Shown here piece by piece: positions 57,559-64,000 of a DNA stretch of 64,000 nt. The notes beneath the pieces are model-generated. The model ran no database searches. It was not told the DNA's origin and saw only the letters and a list, made by a program, of their open reading frames with translations. This stretch comes from JARBUG01 sp035628915 (GTDB lineage Bacteria > Bacillota > Sulfobacillia > Symbiobacteriales > Symbiobacteriaceae): positions 115,867 to 179,866 of the forward strand of contig DASPIW010000050.1 in the NCBI GenBank assembly GCA_035628915.1, written 5' to 3'. Both the position numbers and the translations under genes were made by a program. Position 1 is the stretch's first letter. Every line of letters starts with the position of its first letter.

Positions 57559-59306
57559 AGGTGCCAGCGCACAAAATTGGACAGGGCTCCTGGTGGCCCA
57601 CCGGGTCAGTTTTCCGCCGGTCCGATGGCGTGCTGCTGGGACTGGTCGGTCTGGTGGGCGTGCTGGCCGCGTTCGCCGTCCGCGCCTTTGAAGAGATCGT
57701 CGAACTGTCGCTCGACTTCGGTTTCCACACGCTGCCCAAATGGATGGGTGCCGCATCGTATCTCGCATATCCTGCCCTGCTCGGTCTGGCGGTCGCCGGG
57801 GTAAAGACCCTCGTGCGCAAGCCTGACCGCCATCACTCGGTGCCCCTGGTCATCGTCGCGATGGATAAGCGGGCCGGCCGGATCTCCCCGGCCAGCACGC
57901 TGCTCAAAACGTTGGCCGCCATGCTGACGCTGGGCGCCGGCGGGTCGCTGGGCCGGGAAGGCCCCGTGGTGCTGCTGGGAGGCGGCCTGGGGTCGGCCAT
58001 CGGGCAGGTGCTGCGGCTCCGTCCGGAATGGATCTCCATGTTGGTAGCGGCGGGCGCCGGTGCGGCCATCGCCACGGCTTTCGGCGCCCCCATTACGGGC
58101 GTCTTTTTCGTGATGGAGATCGTCCTGATCCAGTTCTCCACCCGTACCTTCGCTTTGGTGGCCGTGGCCTGCGTCAGCGCGGCACAGGTCTCCGGCATGA
58201 TGTACGGGGCGCCGTCCTTCCCCATACCGGCCTATCAGTTGAACAACCCCTGGGAGATCCTGCTCTACGTCGGTCTGGGTGTCCTCATTACCCTGCTTTC
58301 CCGGGTCTACGTCAAGGTGATCTACGGCTCCGAGGAGTTGGGCGCCCGCATCAGGCGCCTGCCCAACTGGATCAAGCCAGCCCTGGGCGGCATCGCATTC
58401 GGCGCCGTGGCCATCTTCCTGCCCCGCACGCTGGGGGCGGGGTATTCGACCATTACCGACGCACTGGCGGGACAGTTGAGTATCGGCCTGCTGGTGCTGC
58501 TCCTGCTGGGCAAGCTGGTCACCATCGGGTTGACCAGCGGCAGCGGGTGGCCCGGCGGCGTATTTGCCCCTGCGCTTTACCTGGGCGCCATGGCCGGTGG
58601 CATTTTCGGCTGGGCCGCGTCGGCAGTGCTGCCGGGCATCGTGCCGCAGGCCGGCGCATACGCCGTCGTTGGCATGGCGGCCATGATCGCCGGCTCGACG
58701 CATGCCCCGCTGACCGCCATGACGCTGATTTTCGAGGTGACCCGCGACTACCGCATCGCCTTGCCCGCCATGGTCGCATGCGGCATCGCCGCGGTTTTCA
58801 GCCAGCGGCTGGACCCCTATTCCATTGACACCGTCCACCTGCCCGAGCACGGCATTCTGCTGCCCTGGCAGGTGCGCGACCTGCGGCACGTGCCCGTGGC
58901 CGAGGTGATGGCCCGTGATGTCCACACGGTCCGCCCCAACATGCAGCTGAAGGACGTCATCGGCCTGATGCAGATTCACCGGCACGGCGGCTACCCCGTA
59001 CTCAGTCCGGAAGGCCAGCTGGTCGGGATGATCACCCTGAGCGATGTGCGGACGGTGCCCCTCGAGCGGCGCCTGACAACGCTCGTCTCCCAGGTGATGG
59101 CCCGCAAGGTGACGGTTCTCACGCCCGACCAGACCCTGGCCGACGCCGCCAACATGATGGCCCACCAGGGCGTGGGGCGGCTGCCCGTGGTCGATCCGAG
59201 CGACCGGAGCCGGGTAGTGGGCATCGTGAGCCGCAGCGACGTGCTCCGCTCCTACCCGACCGACCTGGCGCCCGACGAGTCGCCGGAGATGTTCCTCGAG
59301 CGGTGA
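57555..59306 (+). CDS. ClC-type chloride channel/antiporter with CBS domains
   Basis: About 583 aa from GTG 57555 (GTGA overlap with the exporter gene); GTG 57552 and 57561 are also possible. The first 430 residues form the ClC membrane fold, with the gating Glu135 in GSLGREGPVV and GSGWPGGVFAPALYLGAMAGG. Residues 430-583 are two CBS domains (VMARDVHTVRPNMQLKDV, VMARKVTVLTPDQTLADAANMM) that bind adenine nucleotides and tune transport. Likely a Cl-/H+ or fluoride-related antiporter in the cell membrane. It is the last gene of the Lrp-LysE-ClC operon. Confidence 0.92.
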   Translation: MKVPAHKIGQGSWWPTGSVFRRSDGVLLGLVGLVGVLAAFAVRAFEEIVELSLDFGFHTLPKWMGAASYLAYPALLGLAVAGVKTLVRKPDRHHSVPLVIVAMDKRAGRISPASTLLKTLAAMLTLGAGGSLGREGPVVLLGGGLGSAIGQVLRLRPEWISMLVAAGAGAAIATAFGAPITGVFFVMEIVLIQFSTRTFALVAVACVSAAQVSGMMYGAPSFPIPAYQLNNPWEILLYVGLGVLITLLSRVYVKVIYGSEELGARIRRLPNWIKPALGGIAFGAVAIFLPRTLGAGYSTITDALAGQLSIGLLVLLLLGKLVTIGLTSGSGWPGGVFAPALYLGAMAGGIFGWAASAVLPGIVPQAGAYAVVGMAAMIAGSTHAPLTAMTLIFEVTRDYRIALPAMVACGIAAVFSQRLDPYSIDTVHLPEHGILLPWQVRDLRHVPVAEVMARDVHTVRPNMQLKDVIGLMQIHRHGGYPVLSPEGQLVGMITLSDVRTVPLERRLTTLVSQVMARKVTVLTPDQTLADAANMMAHQGVGRLPVVDPSDRSRVVGIVSRSDVLRSYPTDLAPDESPEMFLER

Positions 59307-59361
59307 GCTCGGGACGCTGCCCTTATGTCTTTGAAGGCTGCTAATGTGAGGTAATGGATGC

Positions 59362-59586
59362 ATTTTGCCACGGAGGGCGCGGAAGGCGCGGAGGACACTG
59401 AATGGGACAATGAAGTGGCCTCGGATGGCGCGGATTTCACCGACTATGGAACCCGCGCTGATTTCCGGGCTGCAAGCTATGGTAAAGGGAAATTTATACT
59501 ATATTTAATTATGAAATAGGGCCATATCATCTTCCCACTTCCACTGCCACGACTCCGTGCCCCTTCCGCGTCTTCCGTGGAAAAAT
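59362..59586. repeat. Long-hairpin repeat element, copy 3
   Basis: The left end ATTTTGCCACGGAGGGCGC and right end CCTTCCGCGTCTTCCGTGGA pair imperfectly over 225 bp. The centre is AT-rich (AAATTTATACTATATTTAAT). It shares its ends with copies at 19212-19340 and 27297-27407. It fills most of the gap between the ClC and methyltransferase genes, and I see no gene in it. Confidence 0.65.
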
Positions 59587-59634
59587 CCCGTTCCCATTCC
59601 CACATTCAAGGCCCGAACTATGACGAAACGACAT

Positions 59635-59667
59635 AAACGGCTCCCCTGGGTTAGGGGAGCCGTTTCC
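59635..59667. terminator. Terminator of the methyltransferase gene
   Basis: AAACGGCTCCCC pairs with GGGGAGCCGTTT over 7 nt. It lies right at the stop of the leftward methyltransferase gene. Confidence 0.8.
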
Positions 59668-59669
59668 AA

Positions 59670-60500
59670 TCACCGGCGAACCGCAGTGATTGCCATGATA
59701 TGCTCCTGCCGGTGCTCGCCGATCCCCGGCAGTAGCTTCACCTCCGTAAAGCCGCACCGCTCAATCATCGCGACGTACTGCTCATCCGTGTAGGCCGAGT
59801 AGCTGCCGGCCATCCGCTCCACGCCGCGCTCCGTCAGCACGAAATACCGGTCCGTCGCCGCCTGTGCCTCCTCATCCCAGAAGGACTCCTTCAGGCAGAC
59901 GTAGGCTCCGTCGGCGAAGACCCCGTTCTGCGAGGACCACCAGCGCGGCGGCGTCGTGCCCATAGCCTTCATGCCCTCGTATGTATGCGGCTCCAGCAGC
60001 AGGTGCCCGCCGGGCTTCAGCGCCTCGCCCATCCGGCGGATCACTTCTTCGGCCTGGCTCGTTTGCAGGGCGTTGAACTCTCCGAAAATGAACATCGCCA
60101 GGTCATACCCATCGCCGTAATGCGTCGTGCGCAGGTCACCCAGCACATGCTCGGCGGACAACCCTTCCCGGCGGGCTGTTTCGATGGCGTACTCCACCGA
60201 GGCGGGCGAAAAGTCGATGCCCCGGCACGTATGGCCCCGCCGTGCCAGTGCCGCCGTGTACAGGCCCGGTCCGCAGGCGAGGTCCAGCACCCGGGAAGGG
60301 CGCCCCTGCAGCAGTTCCGCATCAATCCACGCAACCTGCTGTTCGATGACCGCCTGGCGCCGGCTGGCCATATCATGATCCTGTGCGAGATGCGCCTGCA
60401 GCATCCGCCGGCTGAACCCGGGCTCGTGCCAGGGAATGTTCTCTGCTTCCTGCCAGGGTGCCGGGGGTTGGGTGCGGTTCAGAATCAGGCTCAAGTCCAA
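59670..60500 (-). CDS. Class I SAM-dependent methyltransferase
   Basis: The product is 276 aa from TTG 60500, about 7 nt after CAGGAGGG. An upstream extension exists but has no site. The SAM-binding motif I is VLDLACGPGLYTAALARRGH, followed by GIDFSPASVEYA, VLGDLRT, FGEFNAL and LKPGGHLLLEPHTYEG. It belongs to the broad Methyltransf_25/11 group, and the substrate cannot be inferred. It is monocistronic. Confidence 0.88.
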   Translation of the reverse strand: MDLSLILNRTQPPAPWQEAENIPWHEPGFSRRMLQAHLAQDHDMASRRQAVIEQQVAWIDAELLQGRPSRVLDLACGPGLYTAALARRGHTCRGIDFSPASVEYAIETARREGLSAEHVLGDLRTTHYGDGYDLAMFIFGEFNALQTSQAEEVIRRMGEALKPGGHLLLEPHTYEGMKAMGTTPPRWWSSQNGVFADGAYVCLKESFWDEEAQAATDRYFVLTERGVERMAGSYSAYTDEQYVAMIERCGFTEVKLLPGIGEHRQEHIMAITAVRR

Positions 60501-60587
60501 ATCAGATCCCTCCTGACAGGCGTCACATTCGCCTGAGACATCATCACTCCTTCTCGTTTGCGAAATAATCCGCGGTACGAGACTGGA

Positions 60588-60617
60588 AAGCGGCCCCCCG
60601 TCGGGAGGCCGCCTTTT
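60588..60617 (-). terminator. Rho-independent terminator of the small-protein pair
   Basis: Read leftwards, GCGGCC-T-CCC pairs with GGG-G-GGCCGC over GAC and is followed by TTT. It lies 24 bp after the leftward small gene at 60641. Confidence 0.65.
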
Positions 60618-60640
60618 CCGCCGTCTCGCGGCGATGAACC

Positions 60641-60847
60641 TCATTCTTCCGCCACAGGACTCCCGAGCATCTCCACGGCGCTGCGTCCGCCGTTTTGCCG
60701 CGCATTTGCTGCTGCTTCCCGGCTCATCCTTCTGGCCGTGGGTCCGTCAAGCTCAGCGAACTCGTTTTCCACATCAAGGCCGGCTTCCGCCACCTGAGCA
60801 TTACTGCCAGGGGGGTTCTGCGGGCCGTTGCGCGGGGGCGTAGCCAC
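60641..60847 (-). CDS. Small hydrophilic protein of unknown function
   Basis: The product is 68 aa from GTG 60847, 7 nt after GGAGGAGGG. It is Ala/Gln/Asn-rich with SNAQVAEAGLDVENEFAELDG and REAAANARQNGG segments, a composition seen in small spore and coat proteins, but I do not recognise the family. It starts inside the upstream small gene (47-bp overlap), so one of the two frames could be spurious, although both have good ribosome binding sites. A terminator follows. Confidence 0.55.
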   Translation of the reverse strand: MATPPRNGPQNPPGSNAQVAEAGLDVENEFAELDGPTARRMSREAAANARQNGGRSAVEMLGSPVAEE

Positions 60848-61073
60848 TATGCGTCCCTCCTCCGGCGTCGTTGTAGCCGAGCCCGTTCGTCTGCCCAAAT
60901 CCGGGCTCCGCCGGCGTGGGGGCGCCGTCGTTGCCGGCCACCTCCCGGCCCCGGTAGGCCGCACCGCTTATGGTGTGCCCCGCCGTTCCCGGACCGAGGC
61001 TGCCCGACTGCCCGGCGGCTGCGGCCGCGCGCTCCACCGCCTGACGCCCGGATTCGATCGTGTTATCGACCAT
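60801..61073 (-). CDS. Small Gly/Ala-rich protein of unknown function
   Basis: The product is 90 aa from ATG 61073, with GGAGGTGG about 9 nt upstream. It is low in hydrophobic residues with GPGTAGHTISGAAYRGREVAG, GQTNGLGYNDAGGG and a Pro-rich end. It has no signal peptide or membrane segment. Composition suggests an intrinsically disordered structural or spore-type protein; this is a guess. It overlaps the next small gene. Confidence 0.55.
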   Translation of the reverse strand: MVDNTIESGRQAVERAAAAAGQSGSLGPGTAGHTISGAAYRGREVAGNDGAPTPAEPGFGQTNGLGYNDAGGGTHSGYAPAQRPAEPPWQ

Positions 61074-61217
61074 CTCCCGACCACCTCCGATGCTAGCATG
61101 TGCCTGCGCCCCGCCTGCTCATCCCGCCGCGGGCCGAAATGATCCGTTCGGGCTATTTGGCGGTCCAACTGGCAGCGGTTATGCTCATAGGGAGATGAAA
61201 TACCCGGAGGGTTGTCC

Positions 61218-61730
61218 GTGCGCAAGCTGTTTCCCGTTATCGCGCTGGCTGCGTTTGCGGTGGTGATGGTCGTCGTCTTCCTGAGCTTCCGGCCTGCCCA
61301 GGAATCAGACGTCCCCCTGAAGCTGAACCTACCGGACAAGTGGCAGGAATTCACCCGGTCTGCCAACCTTGAGGGCAAGCCCGCCCTCGACGCCTTCCAG
61401 AAGGAGCACGAAAAGAAGATCTCCTGGAAAGATGGCGTCAAGGGCGACTACACGGACGGCAAGGTCCGGCTTTCGATCTGGATTGCCGGCGCCGCCAATG
61501 ACGGCCACGCCAGCCAGATGGTGCTCGATATGACCAAGGCCATCGGCGGCACCCACAAGACGTTCAAACAGCCCGGCGAGGTGGACCTGGGCGGGGTGAA
61601 GGCCTACAGGACTGATGGCCAGGGGAACGTCAACTACTTCTACGCCAAGGGCCGCCAGGTCTACTGGATCGCCGTGGGCGGCGCCGCTGACCCGGATGCC
61701 CTGGCCAAACGAGTCTACCCGGATTTCTAG
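61218..61730 (+). CDS. Membrane-anchored protein of unknown function
   Basis: The product is 170 aa from GTG 61218, 7 nt after GGAGG. A TTG six bases upstream is too close to that site. Residues 3-25 are one hydrophobic anchor (LFPVIALAAFAVVMVVVFL) and the rest lies outside. The exported part (LPDKWQEFTRSANLEG, GDYTDGKVRLSIWIAGAAND, GGVKAYRTDGQGNVNYFYAKGRQVYWIAVGG) reads as an alternating beta domain like those of small lipoprotein-type accessory proteins. There is no known family. It lies 14 bp before the Nudix gene, so the two may be co-transcribed. Confidence 0.75.
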   Translation: MRKLFPVIALAAFAVVMVVVFLSFRPAQESDVPLKLNLPDKWQEFTRSANLEGKPALDAFQKEHEKKISWKDGVKGDYTDGKVRLSIWIAGAANDGHASQMVLDMTKAIGGTHKTFKQPGEVDLGGVKAYRTDGQGNVNYFYAKGRQVYWIAVGGAADPDALAKRVYPDF

Positions 61731-61743
61731 TCGGGGTGAGAGT

Positions 61744-62322
61744 GTGGCCCATGTGACAGAAGCCGTCTGGGGACCCGCCGAGGCAAGCCTGGGGCGGCCC
61801 GGGGAGCGCAACTGGTCCTACGAAATCGGCGAAGCGGAAATGGATATGGTCGTCAGCAGCACCCGCGGCCAGACCCGCCTGCATGATGTGACGATCTTCA
61901 TCTTTAACGCCGGCGGCGAAGCAGCGCTGATCAAGAAGCACAGTTATCCGCCCGGGGCCTGGCGGGCGCCCGGCGGGGGCATTAACCCCGGCGAACCGTT
62001 CGCGTTCGGCGCCCGGCGGGAGGCCCGCGAAGAGACCGGGCTCGATGTGCGCCTGACCCGGTACCTTCTGCGCATCCACGTCACTTTTACCTGTGGAGAG
62101 CGGCGCCAACCCTGGACGACGCACGTGGTCGCGGCGCAAGCAGCGGGCAGTGCGGAGCTTGCAGTCGGCGATCCCAAGGAGATCGCCGGCGCCCGCTGGG
62201 GCACGCTGGATGAACTCTGCGGCCCCATCGCCGATGTGATGCTGGCCTCCGGCAGCGGGCTCTTCCGCTATCGGGTGGCGCTGCACCGTGAAGTGGCTCG
62301 CCTCTTGGCCGGCCACGACTAA
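61744..62322 (+). CDS. Nudix hydrolase
   Basis: The product is 192 aa from GTG 61744, with GGGGTGAG upstream. The Nudix box is GGGINPGEPFAFGARREAREETGLD, which fits Gx5Ex7REUxEExGU and provides the Mg-binding Glu residues. About 60 residues precede the box (DVTIFIFNAGGEAALIKKHSYPPGAWRAPGGG). These enzymes cleave nucleoside diphosphates linked to another group, but the substrate cannot be read from the sequence. It is closed by a strong terminator. Confidence 0.9.
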   Translation: MAHVTEAVWGPAEASLGRPGERNWSYEIGEAEMDMVVSSTRGQTRLHDVTIFIFNAGGEAALIKKHSYPPGAWRAPGGGINPGEPFAFGARREAREETGLDVRLTRYLLRIHVTFTCGERRQPWTTHVVAAQAAGSAELAVGDPKEIAGARWGTLDELCGPIADVMLASGSGLFRYRVALHREVARLLAGHD

Positions 62323-62341
62323 ACACAGCCCACAACGAATG

Positions 62342-62379
62342 AAGCGCCGGAACGCTCATGCAGCTTCCGGCGCTTTTTT
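62342..62379 (+). terminator. Rho-independent terminator
   Basis: AAGCGCCGGAA pairs with TTCCGGCGCTT over 12 nt, then a run of six T, just after the Nudix gene. Confidence 0.9.
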
Positions 62380-62462
62380 CTTGCGCAGACTGGCTCATTC
62401 ACATATGCGAAATAATCTGTTAAAATTATCGGCAACAGGATCACGACAGGGGGAAGTCGCAT

Positions 62463-63833
62463 ATGAGGCAGGGGGCCGCACTGCGTGCCGGATGGTTCGC
62501 AGCCATACTGGTCTGGCTGCTGCTCGTTCCCGGAATCGCGCTGGCCGACGGGAGCATCGCGATGGATGAACTCTCCCCAAATCTCTATCAACGGCAATAC
62601 GTCAACCCGAGTGGCGGCTGGCGGCTCTTTGCTGCCCCCGTCGAGCTGCTCGCCCGGGCGACCGGCGTCGACGCCGGGACGCGCTGCGACGGCCAGGTGC
62701 TGACTTTCCGCACCAAGCCTGCGAAGGCGACCGTGGCCGAATCGTTCCGGTTCAGCCTCTTTACCGATGTGCAGCGCCAGCACAACCTGACCGACGGGCG
62801 CCCGGTGCTCGTGCCGGTCGGCGGGCAGTCGCTGTGCAGTGACCCTGTGACGGCCATCGCCTTCAACGGCGAGGACGTCCGGTACTACACGATTACCGTT
62901 GAGCCGAAAGACAAGACCGTACGGCCCGGTACATATAACGGCCAGCTGATCATTTCGGAAGGGGAGACGGAGCGGGTCGTGCCTGTGACCCTACACGTCC
63001 GCAACGGACTGGGGCCGGCGCTGCTCTTTGCCCTGCTCGGACTCCTGGCCAACTGGCTGGTCAACCGCTTCCGCACCCGCCAGGCCGAGATTCCGCTCTT
63101 CAAACGTTACCGCCGCCTCACGGCGCGCCTTCATGCGGCCGCGCCGAAGTCACCGGAGCTTTTGCTCCAAATGGCCACCTGGATTCGCCAGAACCTGGCG
63201 GCGGGCACCCCAGCCGCCTACGCTGAGGCGGACAAGAAACTGACGTTCTGCGAAATGCTGATGGTGGGGACATATCCGACGTGGGTTCGCCAACTGGATG
63301 AATATCTCGAGCCGCACAACTTCTTCGCCTGGAGGCAGATCCAAACCGCAATCGAAGGGCTCGCCGCCGATGCCACCCCGCAGGCCTTGTATATCGCCGT
63401 CAAGGGAGCGGTCACAAATTACAACCTCGTGCCAGTCCCACTGGCAGCCCCTGATACGAAGTTCACCGACAGCGAGGGCGCCGAGAAGTACCGCGTACCG
63501 CAACCGGACGACATCAAAGGCTGGAAGCAATGGTTCCTCTACGGCCCGTCCAGCTCCATACTCGGTGAATGGGCGTATGCCGGGGCGATGCTGCTCGGCC
63601 TCTGGGTGATGCGCGTGGGCATCTTTTGTGCGGCCATCAGCGCAACGGTGCTGGCCACCGTTGCCGTCTACCAGAAGGCGCCCGATTTTGGGGCAGACCT
63701 CCTGGTGGATTATGGCCTGGCGTTCGCCGTCGGATACGCCGGCAAGGTCTTTAACGACACGCTGCAGAAGCTGGCCCCGGGAATCGCCAGCGGCGTTGCG
63801 GTTAACGAAGCGCCTGCAGACAACGGAAAATGA
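62463..63833 (+). CDS. Exported membrane protein of unknown function
   Basis: The product is 456 aa. It has an N-terminal signal peptide (residues 1-28, ending IALADG) and an extracytoplasmic beta-rich domain (30-175) with a late FN3/Ig-like pattern (TVRPGTYNGQLIISEGETERVVPVTLHV). One membrane helix follows (GLGPALLFALLGLLANWLVNRF), then a cytosolic helical stretch of about 180 residues and two or three C-terminal helices (WAYAGAMLLGLWVMRVGIFC, LLVDYGLAFAVGYAGKVF). The layout suggests a sensor or scaffold that links outside and inside. I do not recognise the family. It is flanked by terminators. Confidence 0.78.
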   Translation: MRQGAALRAGWFAAILVWLLLVPGIALADGSIAMDELSPNLYQRQYVNPSGGWRLFAAPVELLARATGVDAGTRCDGQVLTFRTKPAKATVAESFRFSLFTDVQRQHNLTDGRPVLVPVGGQSLCSDPVTAIAFNGEDVRYYTITVEPKDKTVRPGTYNGQLIISEGETERVVPVTLHVRNGLGPALLFALLGLLANWLVNRFRTRQAEIPLFKRYRRLTARLHAAAPKSPELLLQMATWIRQNLAAGTPAAYAEADKKLTFCEMLMVGTYPTWVRQLDEYLEPHNFFAWRQIQTAIEGLAADATPQALYIAVKGAVTNYNLVPVPLAAPDTKFTDSEGAEKYRVPQPDDIKGWKQWFLYGPSSSILGEWAYAGAMLLGLWVMRVGIFCAAISATVLATVAVYQKAPDFGADLLVDYGLAFAVGYAGKVFNDTLQKLAPGIASGVAVNEAPADNGK

Positions 63834-63836
63834 GGA

Positions 63837-63858
63837 GGACGCCCTTCACGGGGCGTCC
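63837..63858 (+). terminator. Hairpin after the membrane protein gene
   Basis: GGACGCCC pairs with GGGCGTCC over six nt, followed by CC. A stronger terminator with a T-run lies at 63872-63901. Confidence 0.5.
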
Positions 63859-63871
63859 CCAGGCTGCTTAC

Positions 63872-63901
63872 AAAGGTCGCGACCTAGTCGCGGCCTTTAA
63901 T
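63872..63901 (+). terminator. Rho-independent terminator
   Basis: AAAGGTCGCGAC pairs with GTCGCGGCCTTT (one G-T pair) over CTA and runs into AATATT. Confidence 0.75.
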
Positions 63902-63947
63902 ATTTCATGCTACAATGGTAATAACTAGCGCGTTGGAGTTGGTCGGT

Positions 63948-64000
63948 GTGATTCGAAACGCCGTGGAGTCCCAAGCTCAGTTGGAAATGGTGGCTGTTGA
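63948..64000 (+). CDS. Start of an unidentified gene (partial, right edge)
   Basis: GTG 63948 opens a frame of 17 codons (VIRNAVESQAQLEMVAV) that continues past the window. GGAG lies about 10 nt upstream, and a TACAAT -10-like hexamer lies at 63911. This is too short to name. Confidence 0.4.
   Translation, partial: MIRNAVESQAQLEMVAV

Overview
The window is about 64 kb of high-GC DNA with a Firmicute gene set: a LevR-type PTS activator, a YtxJ-like bacilliredoxin, a Lin0512-family protein, a YheH/YheI-type ABC exporter pair and a DUF815 ATPase. Many starts are GTG or TTG, with strong AGGAGG-type ribosome binding sites. Together these suggest a high-GC, Symbiobacterium-like clostridial lineage. 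This is an inference from gene content; no rRNA or tRNA gene was seen.

Layout. 1-4 kb: two tandem paralogous lipoproteins, superoxide dismutase, an MFS transporter and a 28-unit 11-bp tandem array. 4.4-6.8 kb: a hypothetical protein and a DUF4392/DUF1445 pair that resembles a split D-glutamate cyclase. 6.8-11.2 kb: an rtcB remnant, then hen1-pnkp, the bacterial RNA-repair pair. 11.3-14.6 kb: a subtilase lipoprotein whose ribosome binding site lies in a palindrome, a broken merR gene with an intact MerR-type promoter, and an esterase. 14.7-23.9 kb: a complete cellobiose/chitobiose-type PTS on the minus strand (GH4 glucosidase, YdjC deacetylase, IIA, IIC, IIB, its own HPr, a LevR-like sigma-54 activator and its own enzyme I), with a sigma-54 promoter inside a perfect 15-bp inverted repeat. 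24-26.8 kb: an acetyltransferase, a kinase-like protein and ClpP. 27-38.5 kb: a MoaD-like protein, a four-cluster ferredoxin and a tungsten-type aldehyde:ferredoxin oxidoreductase, then eight genes for a group 4 membrane-bound [NiFe] hydrogenase and its maturation protease. The likely logic is aldehyde oxidation, reduced ferredoxin, then H2 production with ion pumping. 38.5-43.7 kb: acetyltransferases, a PIG-L deacetylase, a lipoprotein, a YtxJ-like gene with an in-frame TGA exactly at the catalytic cysteine, a Lin0512 protein and a rubrerythrin. 43.8-47.5 kb: DUF815 ATPase, DUF362 protein, small proteins and a second 24-unit 11-bp array. 47.8-52 kb: a heterodimeric ABC exporter with an inverted pair of REP-like elements between its genes. 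52-59.3 kb: an Lhr helicase, divergent from an Lrp-LysE-ClC operon. 59.3-64 kb: a methyltransferase, small proteins, a Nudix hydrolase and an uncharacterised membrane protein.

The most notable signal is the gene at 42281-42628. UGA replaces the active-site Cys of a YtxJ/bacilliredoxin fold in an otherwise intact frame, and a small hairpin that fits bacterial SECIS rules follows it. It is a candidate selenoprotein that ordinary annotation would miss or call a pseudogene. Other noteworthy features are the two strictly phased G-rich 11-bp arrays, three related long-hairpin elements, and the self-contained sigma-54 PTS.
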